Below, in pieces: positions 7,953-16,184 of a stretch of DNA of 52,730 nucleotides. Both the position numbers and the translations under genes were made by a program. The stretch covers positions 1 to 52,730 of the forward strand of contig NZ_SSMW01000152.1 of the NCBI RefSeq assembly GCF_004799405.1. The letters are read 5' to 3'. This DNA is from Bradyrhizobium sp. (GTDB lineage: Bacteria > Pseudomonadota > Alphaproteobacteria > Rhizobiales > Xanthobacteraceae). Position 1 is the first letter of the stretch. Each line of letters begins with the position of its first letter. Below the pieces are notes generated by a model, which was not told the DNA's origin, made no database searches, and worked only from the letters and a program-made list of their open reading frames with translations.

Positions 7953-10076
7953 ATGCTTGATTGTTCAAAGAACCGTGCCGGATTTGACCGCGTGCTGATG
8001 GCCGTCGCGGCGACCTTCCTCACGGTGTCCGCGACCTCGGCGTTGGCTCAATCGGACTCGGCCCGCAGCGCCGCCGAACTCGCGATCGACGCGGCGATAC
8101 CGCGCCCCGAACCCGCCAACGTCCCGCCGCCGACCATCAACGACTTCAAGCCCGACACCACGGCGTCTGTGCCCACCACGACGACCGAGACCAAGACGAC
8201 CGAAACCAAAGCCACCGAGAAGGCCACGGAAACCAAGCCGGCCGATGTTGTCGCCCTGCCAGCCCCCGACACCGGCAAAACCGACACCGCGACCACGACT
8301 CCCGCGTCGCCTCCAGCAGCGGCCGTAACACCGCCCGCAGAGGAACCGGTAAAGGCGGCCAGCAACGTCCCGCCGGCAGACCAGCCGGTCGCCGACAAAC
8401 TGCATGACATGCTGGGCGCGAAATCGTTGCGCTATTTCGACCGCAAGGCTGAACGGACGGCGGTCGAGAAGTTTTACACCGCGCGCGAATTTGCTCCGCT
8501 ATGGACCCAGGCCGGCACCGTGACCGAGAGCGGCAAAGCCGTCATCGCCCGGCTCAAGGATGCCGCTTCCGACGGCTTGAACGCGGCCGATTATCCGGTT
8601 CCCGATTTCACCGCGGCGACCTCGCCGGATGCGCTTGCGGAAGCCGATCTGAAACTGACCGCCAGCATGCTGGATTACGCACGCCAGGCGCAGAGCGGCC
8701 GGATGCACTGGTCGCAGGTCAGCGCCGATATCCTTTATCCCGAGCACCCGACCGATGCTGCCGAAGTGCTGGCCACTGTCACCACGGCCAAGGATGCATC
8801 CGCGGCGCTGGAAAGCTACAACCCGCCGCAAAAACTCTATCGCGAATTGAAGGCGAAGCTCGCCGAGCTGCGCGGCCAGGGCGATGGGCCGGTCGTGCAG
8901 ATTGCCGATGGGCCGGCGCTCAAGTTCACGCCCGCGCGCGGCAAGAAGCAGCCCGCGGTCGAAATGGAAGATGCGCGCGTGCCGCAACTGCGCGCCAAGC
9001 TCGGCATCTCCGACAACGCCGACGACACCCACTACGATGCCAAGGTCGCCGAGGCCGTGCGCAAATTCCAGGAGGGCGCCGAACTCAAGCCCACCGGCAT
9101 CCTGGACGACAAGACCGTCAAGGCCATCAACAGCCCGAAGCGCGACAAGCAGATCGACATCGTGATCGTCAACATGGAGCGCTGGCGCTGGCTGCCGCGC
9201 GAACTCGGCGCTGCCCCGATCGGCAATGCCTATGTCATTCTCAACATCCCCGATTATACCCTCAAGGTGATGCAGAACGGCGCGCAGGTCTGGACCACCA
9301 AGGTGGTGACCGGCCAGCCCGGCGTTCATGCAACGCCGCTGCTGACCGAGACCATGAAGTTCATCACGGTCAATCCGACCTGGAACGTGCCGCCGTCGAT
9401 CATCTACAACGAGTATCTGCCGGCGCTGGCCCAGGATCCCACCGTGCTGACGCGCATGGGATTGAAGCTCGACCGCGCCCGCGACGGCAGCATTCACATT
9501 TCGCAGCCCCCCGGCGAAGCCAACGCGCTCGGCCGCATCCGCTTCAATTTCCCGAACAAGTTCCTGGTCTATCAGCACGACACCCCGAACAAGGAACTGT
9601 TCGCCAAGGAAGACCGCGCCTTCAGTCATGGCTGCATGCGGGTGCAGAATCCGGATCAGTACGCCGCGACCCTGCTCAACATCACCGAACCGAACGGGCA
9701 TTACACCCCGGACAAGATCCGCGCCATGTACGGCCATGCCGAGATCGACCTCAAATTCCCGACGCCGATCCCGGTCAATATCACCTACCAGACGGCGTTC
9801 GTGGACGACGCCGGCAAACTGCAATTCCGCAAGGACGTCTATGGCCGCGACGCCACCATGCTGGCGCTGCTGCGCAGCAGGACCAAGGATCTCGAAAACG
9901 TGGTGGCGCATTCGCAGCCGGCCTACGGCGGCGGCCATCCGACCCTGCCGCCGGGTGTCAGCTTTGCCAGCGACAATACCTTCTCGGGCCCGTCGTTCTT
10001 CGAACGGCTGTTCGGGGGTCCGACACCGGCTCCGGCGCCCCCGGGCCGCAAGCCGCGCCGATCGGTTGTCCGGTGA
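7953..10076 (+). CDS. L,D-transpeptidase (YcbB/LdtD-like), exported
   Basis: This 707-residue exported enzyme should form 3-3 cross-links in peptidoglycan or attach proteins to it. Residues 1-30 are a signal peptide ending SATSALA-QS. Next comes a Thr/Lys/Pro-rich low-complexity linker (~45-150). Then comes a helical YcbB scaffold region, a peptidoglycan-binding repeat (YDAKVAEAVRKFQEGAELKPTG near 365-390), and the YkuD catalytic domain with SHGCMRVQNP around residue 560, containing the nucleophilic cysteine. I chose ATG 7953 because GAGGGG precedes it and the signal peptide then starts cleanly; ATG 7920 would add 11 residues. A strong terminator follows, so it is probably a single-gene unit. 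Confidence 0.93.
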   Translation: MLDCSKNRAGFDRVLMAVAATFLTVSATSALAQSDSARSAAELAIDAAIPRPEPANVPPPTINDFKPDTTASVPTTTTETKTTETKATEKATETKPADVVALPAPDTGKTDTATTTPASPPAAAVTPPAEEPVKAASNVPPADQPVADKLHDMLGAKSLRYFDRKAERTAVEKFYTAREFAPLWTQAGTVTESGKAVIARLKDAASDGLNAADYPVPDFTAATSPDALAEADLKLTASMLDYARQAQSGRMHWSQVSADILYPEHPTDAAEVLATVTTAKDASAALESYNPPQKLYRELKAKLAELRGQGDGPVVQIADGPALKFTPARGKKQPAVEMEDARVPQLRAKLGISDNADDTHYDAKVAEAVRKFQEGAELKPTGILDDKTVKAINSPKRDKQIDIVIVNMERWRWLPRELGAAPIGNAYVILNIPDYTLKVMQNGAQVWTTKVVTGQPGVHATPLLTETMKFITVNPTWNVPPSIIYNEYLPALAQDPTVLTRMGLKLDRARDGSIHISQPPGEANALGRIRFNFPNKFLVYQHDTPNKELFAKEDRAFSHGCMRVQNPDQYAATLLNITEPNGHYTPDKIRAMYGHAEIDLKFPTPIPVNITYQTAFVDDAGKLQFRKDVYGRDATMLALLRSRTKDLENVVAHSQPAYGGGHPTLPPGVSFASDNTFSGPSFFERLFGGPTPAPAPPGRKPRRSVVR

Positions 10077-10120
10077 CGGGTCGCCCCATTCCGGCGCTGA
10101 CTGGAAATACCTAACAAGAT

Positions 10121-10152
10121 CAAAGGCCTCGCCCATTTGGGCGAGGCCTTTG
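10121..10152 (+). terminator. Rho-independent terminator after the L,D-transpeptidase gene
   Basis: Perfect 14-nt arms (CAAAGGCCTCGCCC and its complement) enclose a 4-nt ATTT loop, 45 nt after the stop codon. The downstream arm ends in CTTTG, so the U-tract is short, but the stem is very stable. Confidence 0.8.
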
Positions 10153-10337
10153 CATTAACCATTCTCCACCCCGATTTAAGCAGCGGGCACTTTTTCGCCA
10201 CAGTCGGCGGGTTAGGTTAAGGCCTTGGTGGGGGTGGGAAGTAAATATCGGTTAACCCTCCCGCGTTAAGACTATGTTCACCCTCTTTCGCCGCCCGGGG
10301 CAGCGGAGGAGTCTCTCGATCGGTCGTCGTCTTCTGG

Positions 10338-11954
10338 GTGGGTTCTTACGTGCTGACTGGTTTCGCACGCCAATTCAAATCGCTGTCGTTGTCGAAGGCC
10401 GGGTGTCACGCCGGCCTGACTTCATTGTTGCTTCTGATGGGGGCCGGATCCGTCCACGACGCCACCGCGCTGAACGATACCCGCACCCTCTCGTTCCACC
10501 ACACCCATTCCGGCGAAGACCTCACCGTCACCTTCAAGCGCGACGGGCGCTACGACGAAGAGGCGCTGAAACAGCTCAATCACTATCTCCGCGACTGGCG
10601 CAGCCAGGACCAGACCACGATGGATCGTCACCTGTTCGACATTCTCTGGGAAGTCTATCGCGACGTCGACGGCCAGAAGCCGATCCAGATCATTTCGTCC
10701 TACCGTTCGCCCGCCACCAACGCCATGCTCCGCCGCCGTTCTTCCGGCGTGGCGCGCTTCAGCCAGCACATGCTCGGCCACGCCATGGATTTCTTCATCC
10801 CGGACGTGCCGCTGGAGAAAATCCGCTTCGCCGGGCTTCGCCTGCAGCGCGGCGGCGTCGGCTTCTACCCGACCTCGGGATCGCCTTTCGTTCATCTCGA
10901 TACCGGCAGCATTCGTCACTGGCCGCGCATGACCCACGATCAACTGGTGCGCGTATTCCCCGACGGCCGTACCGTGCATGTCCCCTCCGACGGCCGTCCG
11001 CTGCCCGGCTATCAGCTTGCCCGCGCCGACATCGAAAAACGCGGCGACAGTGGCGACATTGAACCGACCGGAAGCAAACCGGGCCTGTTCGCCGCCTTGT
11101 TCAAGGGCAAGTCGAACGACGAAGACGACGAGGGTGCCGGCGCTCCTGAGGTCAGCGAAAAGACTGTTCCGGCTGCCCCTGTGCCCGCCGCCCCCGCCGC
11201 CAAATCCGCCGACGCCGTGCCGGCGCCGCGCTCAAAACCCAAGGCCGGCTCGACCTTGCAACTGGCTTCGGCCGACGCACGGGTCGCGCAGCCCGAAAAA
11301 GCTGGGCAGACCGCTTCGGCTGAGAAGGCCGAGGCGAAACCGCAGACGCCGGCCGACATCATCAATGCCCGCGGCTTCTGGGGCGACGCCCCCGCAACAC
11401 CGAACCAGGCAACGCCCGCGCAGGTCGCCGCCATCAGTGCCCGTCAGGCGCTGGCCGCCGCCGATCCGCAATCGACCGCCAGCGTTTCCGCGCTCCAAGC
11501 GCTGGCTTACGCGCCGGCTTCCACTGCACCGCTTGACCGCTCAACCATCGTCGCGGCCAGCGCACCCGTTCCCCACAGCGCCCGGCCGGCATCGGCTCCC
11601 CGCAACCGCAACCCGATGGCCGTCACCAATGTCACCACGGTCGTTGGCAAGGGGTTGCAGGGTCAGGCTGGCGCGATTGCGACATCGACACGGATCGCGG
11701 CGGCCACGGGCAACGACATCTGGATGCGCGCCATGATCCTGGCGCCGAGCGCCAGCACGTCGATGTCGTCGACGATGCTGGGCGACGCCGACTTGACCTT
11801 GTTGCGCGAACATTTCGTCAAGCCGCAGGCCGTGGTCACGATGAGCTTCTCGGATGACCCGCAGATGGGAATGGCCAGCGACCGGTTTACCGGATCGGCC
11901 ACCGCGACGCTTGCGACCCAGTCGTTCCTGCTGCGAACCGCATCGCTGCGCTGA
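10338..11954 (+). CDS. DUF882 (peptidase M15A-like) exported protein with long Ala/Pro-rich tail
   Basis: This 538-residue protein has an N-terminal hydrophobic export signal (LTSLLLLMGAGSVHDATA). A DUF882/YcbK domain spans ~45-235, with the zinc-peptidase-like SQHMLGHAMDFF and FVHLDTGSIRHWP. Families of this fold act on peptidoglycan peptides. The remaining ~300 residues are low-complexity Ala/Pro/Lys-rich sequence, unusually long compared with the domain alone, perhaps a periplasm- or wall-spanning extension. The GTG at 10338 opens the frame; GTG 10350 is an equally plausible start with GGGTGGG upstream. It follows the L,D-transpeptidase but has its own promoter region, so both may serve wall remodelling. 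Confidence 0.85.
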   Translation: MGSYVLTGFARQFKSLSLSKAGCHAGLTSLLLLMGAGSVHDATALNDTRTLSFHHTHSGEDLTVTFKRDGRYDEEALKQLNHYLRDWRSQDQTTMDRHLFDILWEVYRDVDGQKPIQIISSYRSPATNAMLRRRSSGVARFSQHMLGHAMDFFIPDVPLEKIRFAGLRLQRGGVGFYPTSGSPFVHLDTGSIRHWPRMTHDQLVRVFPDGRTVHVPSDGRPLPGYQLARADIEKRGDSGDIEPTGSKPGLFAALFKGKSNDEDDEGAGAPEVSEKTVPAAPVPAAPAAKSADAVPAPRSKPKAGSTLQLASADARVAQPEKAGQTASAEKAEAKPQTPADIINARGFWGDAPATPNQATPAQVAAISARQALAAADPQSTASVSALQALAYAPASTAPLDRSTIVAASAPVPHSARPASAPRNRNPMAVTNVTTVVGKGLQGQAGAIATSTRIAAATGNDIWMRAMILAPSASTSMSSTMLGDADLTLLREHFVKPQAVVTMSFSDDPQMGMASDRFTGSATATLATQSFLLRTASLR

Positions 11955-11965
11955 GGCGCACTTTA

Positions 11966-12091
11966 GTCATTGCCCGGCTTGACCCGCCTGCGGGGCCGAA
12001 GCCCTCCGGCGAGGCGAAGGCCCGGCAATCCATCCGCTTCGTAAGAATCGTTTGAGGGTTGATGGATACGCGGGTCAAGCCCGCGTATGAC
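11966..12091. repeat. Palindromic intergenic repeat element
   Basis: The ends are imperfect inverted repeats. The left end reads GTCATTGCCCGGCTTGACCC and the right end is the complement of GTCATACGCGGGCTTGACCC. Internal TGGAT/ATCCA pairs extend the fold. It lies between two converging genes (DUF882 and gapR). A fragment with the same GGGCTTGACCCG core recurs at 12553-12565. Such dispersed elements are common in Bradyrhizobium-type genomes. Confidence 0.7.
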
Positions 12092-12105
12092 ACCATCACT
12101 CGGCC

Positions 12106-12375
12106 TCACAGCATCCCCAGCGCCTGCATATAGGTTTCCAGGATGGTTTCCTGTTCGGCCCGCTCGTTGGCGTCCTGCTTGCGCAGGCGCACAATGGTGC
12201 GCAGCGCCTTGACGTCGAAACCGTTGCCTTTGGACTCCGCATAGACGTCGCGGATATCGTCGGAGATCGTCTTCTTTTCTTCTTCCAGCCGTTCGATGCG
12301 CTCGATGATGGCCTTGAGCTGGTCTTTGGCGAATTTCGTCGCGGGCGCTTCCTTGACGGCGGCGGAGGTGGCCAT
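12106..12375 (-). CDS. gapR: GapR-family nucleoid-associated protein (DUF2312)
   Basis: This 89-residue, highly charged coiled-coil protein matches the alphaproteobacterial DUF2312/GapR family. Characteristic runs are LKAIIERIERLEEEKKTISD and VYAESKGNGFDVKALRTIVRLRKQD. In Caulobacter, GapR clamps overtwisted DNA and supports topoisomerases and replication. Length and core motifs are full, so it should be functional. It stands alone on the minus strand. Confidence 0.92.
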   Translation of the reverse strand: MATSAAVKEAPATKFAKDQLKAIIERIERLEEEKKTISDDIRDVYAESKGNGFDVKALRTIVRLRKQDANERAEQETILETYMQALGML

Positions 12376-12627
12376 CGGGTACTCCTGAATGAACTGATGG
12401 TTGGAGGCTTGAAGGAAAGCGCCGCACGCTTTGCCGCACGCCGCATTCCCAAAATGACCCTCAAGAGTGCGATGCCTTGCGTCAAGGCAACATCGCGCTC
12501 ATCCACAGCGCGCCCACAGGAGAAAAATTTCTTCGGCGTGGTTCGTCGTGCTCGGGCTTGACCCGGGCGTGTCTCGACGGCGCGACAACAACAAGACGCG
12601 GATGGCCGGTTTGCAAACCGGGAAGGA

Positions 12628-12930
12628 TCAATGCCCGCTTGGGGCTTTCTTCATCGCGGCGAGTTGCTCGGGGCTGGCCGTAGCCTGATGGGTGGCCTTC
12701 CATGTCTCGTAGGGCATGCCGTAGACCGCTTCGCGGCTGTCGTCCTTGCTCATTGGCAGGCCCTTGGCGTCGGCTTCGTCCTTGAGCCAGTTCGACAGGC
12801 AGTTGCGGCAGAAGCCCGCGAGATTCATCAGGTCGATGTTCTGGACGTCGCTGCGGCTGCGCAGATGCTCGACAAGGCGCCGGAACACCGCGGCTTCAAG
12901 TTCCGTTCTGGTTTTGTCGTCAATCGCCAT
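12628..12930 (-). CDS. DUF1244 family protein
   Basis: This 100-residue protein belongs to the DUF1244 family, recognised by the cysteine-containing core NLAGFCRNCLSNWLKDEAD (about residues 36-54) followed by YGMPYETWKATHQ. The two close cysteines (FCRNC) could bind a metal or react. The function is unknown. No signal peptide or membrane span is seen. It is a monocistronic minus-strand gene between gapR and the pyruvate kinase cluster. Confidence 0.88.
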   Translation of the reverse strand: MAIDDKTRTELEAAVFRRLVEHLRSRSDVQNIDLMNLAGFCRNCLSNWLKDEADAKGLPMSKDDSREAVYGMPYETWKATHQATASPEQLAAMKKAPSGH

Positions 12931-13135
12931 GGCCGTATCTCGTTTGTTATCTCGCCGTTTTCCAGGGAGGATATTGATATTAGGTGGGAGTTGTCACAGA
13001 TTTTGCCATATCGCAGCCCAAAGGGAGCGCCAAGGAGCAGAATTTCGGCTACCCATGGCCTGAAATGCCTCCCTGCCGGTGACAGTCTTGGCTTGCCCTC
13101 GCGAAATCATCAACGAATTGATATAGCTTCATTAA

Positions 13136-13762
13136 ATGATCCCAAACAATTCTCATCGCCCCCATCCATTCCCTGTTCGCATGACCGCCGGTTTAATGCC
13201 GGTATTGGCGTTCACGGTGCTGTGTCTGTGGAACAGTCCGGCGGCGGCGGACTTTCGTCTCTGCAACAACACCTCAAGCCGGGTCGGCATAGCGCTGGGC
13301 TACAAGGACGCCGAGGGCTGGACCACCGAGGGCTGGTGGAACGTGTCGTCGCGGGCTTGCGAGACCTTGCTGCGCGGTACGCTGGTGGCTCGGTTCTATT
13401 ACATCTACGCGCTCGATTACGATCGCGGCGGCGAATGGTCGGGACAAGCCTTCATGTGTTCGCGCGACAAGGAATTCACCATCAAGGGCACCGAGAATTG
13501 CCTGGCGCGGGGTTTCGACCGCACCGGTTTCTTCGAGGTCGATACCGGCGAGCAGCGCGCCTGGACCGTGCAACTGACCGAATCCAACGAACAGCCCGCA
13601 CAGCGCGTGCCGGGAATCCCCGGGACGATCGGTCCAGGCGGAAACGTTCCGGGAATATCCAATCCGCCGGGCGGGCCGCCCGGCCTGCCCAATGCACCGG
13701 GCGGAACGCCTCCGGGCGCGTCTGGCCTGCCGCCAGGCCCAGCGCCCGGAAGCAAGCCATGA
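13136..13762 (+). CDS. DUF1036 exported protein
   Basis: This 208-residue protein has a signal peptide (GLMPVLAFTVLCLWNSPAAA-DF) and then a DUF1036 domain: DFRLCNNTSSRVGIALGYKD, WWNVSSRACETLL, then FYYIYALDYD and CSRDKEFTI. Four cysteines could form disulfides in the periplasm. The last ~65 residues are Pro/Gly-rich repeats. The start is uncertain: ATG 13136 has no ribosome site, and ATG 13181 would still leave a signal peptide. Its stop overlaps the pyruvate kinase start by 4 nt (ATGA), which indicates translational coupling. The function of the family is unknown. Confidence 0.85.
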   Translation: MIPNNSHRPHPFPVRMTAGLMPVLAFTVLCLWNSPAAADFRLCNNTSSRVGIALGYKDAEGWTTEGWWNVSSRACETLLRGTLVARFYYIYALDYDRGGEWSGQAFMCSRDKEFTIKGTENCLARGFDRTGFFEVDTGEQRAWTVQLTESNEQPAQRVPGIPGTIGPGGNVPGISNPPGGPPGLPNAPGGTPPGASGLPPGPAPGSKP

Positions 13763-15195
13763 GACGCCTGCGCCGCATCAAGATCCTTGCAACGCTCGGT
13801 CCCGCCTCCTCGGATGCGGCGATGATTCGCCGGCTGTTCGAAGCCGGCGCCGACGTCTTCCGCATCAATATGAGCCATACCTCGCACGACAAGATGCGCG
13901 AACTGGTCAAGACCATCCGCAACGTCGAGAGCAGCTACGGCCGGCCGATCGGCATTCTGGTCGACTTGCAAGGCCCAAAACTCCGCCTCGGATCGTTCGC
14001 CGAAGGCTCGACCCAACTCAATAACGGCCAAAGTTTTGTGCTGGATTCCAACCAGGCGCCCGGCGACAACACCCGCGTCCAGCTCCCGCATCCGGAAATC
14101 CTCGCAGCCCTGAGACCCGGTCACGCTTTGCTGCTCGACGACGGCAAGGTGCGCCTGATCGCCGAGGAAACCTCTCCGGAGCGCGCCGTCACCCGCGTCG
14201 TGATCGGCGGCAAGATGTCGGACCGCAAGGGCGTCAGCCTGCCCGATACCGATCTGCCGGTATCGGCGATGACGCCGAAGGACCGCTCGGATCTGGAAGC
14301 AGCTCTGGCGACGGGAATCGACTGGGTCGCGCTCTCCTTCGTGCAACGCGCCGAGGATGTCGTCGAAGCCAAGAAAATGATCCGCGGCCGCGCCGCCGTG
14401 ATGGCCAAGATCGAAAAGCCGCAGGCGATCGACCGGCTCCCCGAAATCATTGAAGTCTCCGACGCGCTGATGGTGGCGCGCGGCGATCTCGGCGTCGAGT
14501 TGCCGCTCGAGCGGGTGCCAAGTCTGCAGAAGCAGATGACGCGGCTGGCACGGCGCGCCGGCAAGCCGGTGGTGGTCGCAACGCAAATGCTGGAATCGAT
14601 GATCCAGTCGCCGGTGCCGACGCGCGCCGAAGTATCCGACGTCGCTACCGCGGTCTATGAAGGCGCCGACGCCATCATGCTGTCGGCCGAATCGGCCGCC
14701 GGCAAATTCCCGGCCGAAGCGGTCTCGACGATGAACCGCATCGGCGAAGAGGTGGAGCGCGACCCGACCTATCGCGGCGTTCTCAATGCGCAGCGGGCGG
14801 AACCGGAACCGACTGTCGGCGACGCCATTGCGGACGCCGCGCGGCAAATCGCCGAAACGCTCGATCTGTCCGCGATCATCTGCTGGACCAGTTCGGGATC
14901 GACCGCCTTGCGCGTCGCGCGCGAGCGCCCGAAGCCGCCTGTGGTGGCGATCACGCCGAACCTCGCCACCGGGCGCAAGCTATCGGCGGTGTGGGGCGTG
15001 CATTGCGTCGTCGCCGAGGACGCGAAGGACCTGGACGACATGGTCAACCGCGCCGGCTCCATCGCCTTCAGAGACGGCTTTGCCAAGGCCGGACAGCGCG
15101 TCATCATCGTCGCGGGCGTGCCGCTCGGCACTCCCGGCGCCACCAACATGTTGCGCATTGCCTATGTCGGCCCCGGCGGCGACGCCGATATGTGA
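13759..15195 (+). CDS. pyk: Pyruvate kinase
   Basis: This 478-residue enzyme makes pyruvate and ATP from phosphoenolpyruvate and ADP. Visible signatures are KILATLGPASSD at the N-terminus, ADVFRINMSH, GILVDLQGPKLR, the active-site MAKIEKPQAID, and the C-terminal allosteric-domain region (IICWTSSGSTALRVARERP). The true start is the ATG overlapping the upstream stop; the reading frame stays open ~1.1 kb further upstream, but that stretch overlaps the DUF1036 gene and is not coding. It is coupled to the DUF1036 gene, a conserved pairing in this group as far as I recall. Confidence 0.97.
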   Translation: MRRLRRIKILATLGPASSDAAMIRRLFEAGADVFRINMSHTSHDKMRELVKTIRNVESSYGRPIGILVDLQGPKLRLGSFAEGSTQLNNGQSFVLDSNQAPGDNTRVQLPHPEILAALRPGHALLLDDGKVRLIAEETSPERAVTRVVIGGKMSDRKGVSLPDTDLPVSAMTPKDRSDLEAALATGIDWVALSFVQRAEDVVEAKKMIRGRAAVMAKIEKPQAIDRLPEIIEVSDALMVARGDLGVELPLERVPSLQKQMTRLARRAGKPVVVATQMLESMIQSPVPTRAEVSDVATAVYEGADAIMLSAESAAGKFPAEAVSTMNRIGEEVERDPTYRGVLNAQRAEPEPTVGDAIADAARQIAETLDLSAIICWTSSGSTALRVARERPKPPVVAITPNLATGRKLSAVWGVHCVVAEDAKDLDDMVNRAGSIAFRDGFAKAGQRVIIVAGVPLGTPGATNMLRIAYVGPGGDADM

Positions 15196-15262
15196 GCTGC
15201 CGTCAAACACCGCGGCATGAGGCCTGGGCTTGCGCAGTGGCGATAGCGGGCAAGCATGAATG

Positions 15263-15937
15263 CTACGCCCCCACCAGCGCCTTGGCCGGCAGCACCGCCT
15301 GCACGACGAGGCCGCGGGCGCGGGCGTCCATCACGCCGACGGCGCGCAGCGCCAGCAGCGTCACGGTCTGGACGGCATCGCGCAGCTTTGCGGGATCATC
15401 CAAATTGTCCGGCGCCAACGGGCCGACCAGCGATTCATGCAGCGCACCGAGCAGCGCGGTCGCGGCCAAGGCGGTATCCTGCGCCGGCAAATGTCCGGCA
15501 CGCACGGCAGCTTCGATCCGCGCACCGATCTCGCCCGATATCTCGCGGCGGCTTGCCAGCCGCGACGCGGTGACATCAACATCGACCGGCTCGGCCAGGA
15601 TGCCCCATGCAAGCTTGCGCTGCGACAGCACATGCACCGCAACGGTGGTGACGGCGGCCGCCAGCGCCGAGGAGGGTCCGGGCGCGGCGTCCGCCGCACG
15701 GCGGATCGCGGCCAGTTCATCGCGCGAAACGTCGGCGATCAGTTCGGAAATCAGATCGGCCTTGGAGGGGAAATAGCGGTAGACGGTGCCGGCGGCGACG
15801 TTGGCGCGAATCGCGACCGGCGCGATCTGCACCGCGGCCATGCCGCCGTCGGCGGCGGCATCCCGCGCCGCCGCGAGAATGGCACTGCGCCGTGCAGCAA
15901 GGCGCTTCACCACCTGATGGGTCCGCCGATAGACCAT
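15263..15937 (-). CDS. TetR family transcriptional regulator
   Basis: This 224-residue protein has an N-terminal TetR helix-turn-helix (AILAAARDAAADGG, then VAIRANVAAGTVYRYFPSKADLISEL, residues ~18-65). A helical ligand-binding domain follows (LLGALHESLVGPLAP near the end). It converges on pyruvate kinase. There is no adjacent divergent gene, and the next gene upstream is a membrane glycosyltransferase on the same strand ~250 nt away. The target and ligand are not evident. Confidence 0.9.
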   Translation of the reverse strand: MVYRRTHQVVKRLAARRSAILAAARDAAADGGMAAVQIAPVAIRANVAAGTVYRYFPSKADLISELIADVSRDELAAIRRAADAAPGPSSALAAAVTTVAVHVLSQRKLAWGILAEPVDVDVTASRLASRREISGEIGARIEAAVRAGHLPAQDTALAATALLGALHESLVGPLAPDNLDDPAKLRDAVQTVTLLALRAVGVMDARARGLVVQAVLPAKALVGA

Positions 15938-16184
15938 GGCGCGTTTCCAGTCCCGGCGCCCGAATGCCTATGGCATCAGGCGCGTCTTTAGTGCTTCTGA
16001 GCGAACACATCGCTTTTGAAGAACTGAACACCTATTCATGCGATCTGGCAAGGTATTTGGCGACGGTCTGAGCCTTGAGGGATATGCCGTCCGGACATCG
16101 CGGGCAAAGGAATGAACGGCACCCGAGCTTCTTTGGCGAGGCCCGGACCAATTCCAGATAGGGATGCGCGGCGTTCTTGCGGTG

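Noticed and set aside
8499..10136. 545-codon antisense frame over the L,D-transpeptidase
   Set aside because: His/Arg/Gly-rich composition typical of a GC-rich antisense shadow; the sense gene has clear domains.
10253..10270. TTAA-N10-TTAA before the DUF882 gene as a CtrA box
   Set aside because: The spacing is 10 instead of 7, so it does not fit the CtrA consensus; it is kept only as part of a TTAA cluster.
12631..13758. Long open frame continuous with pyruvate kinase (would give an 854-residue protein)
   Set aside because: The upstream part overlaps the DUF1244 and DUF1036 genes, has no family-like sequence, and the ATG at 13759 gives a normal pyruvate kinase.
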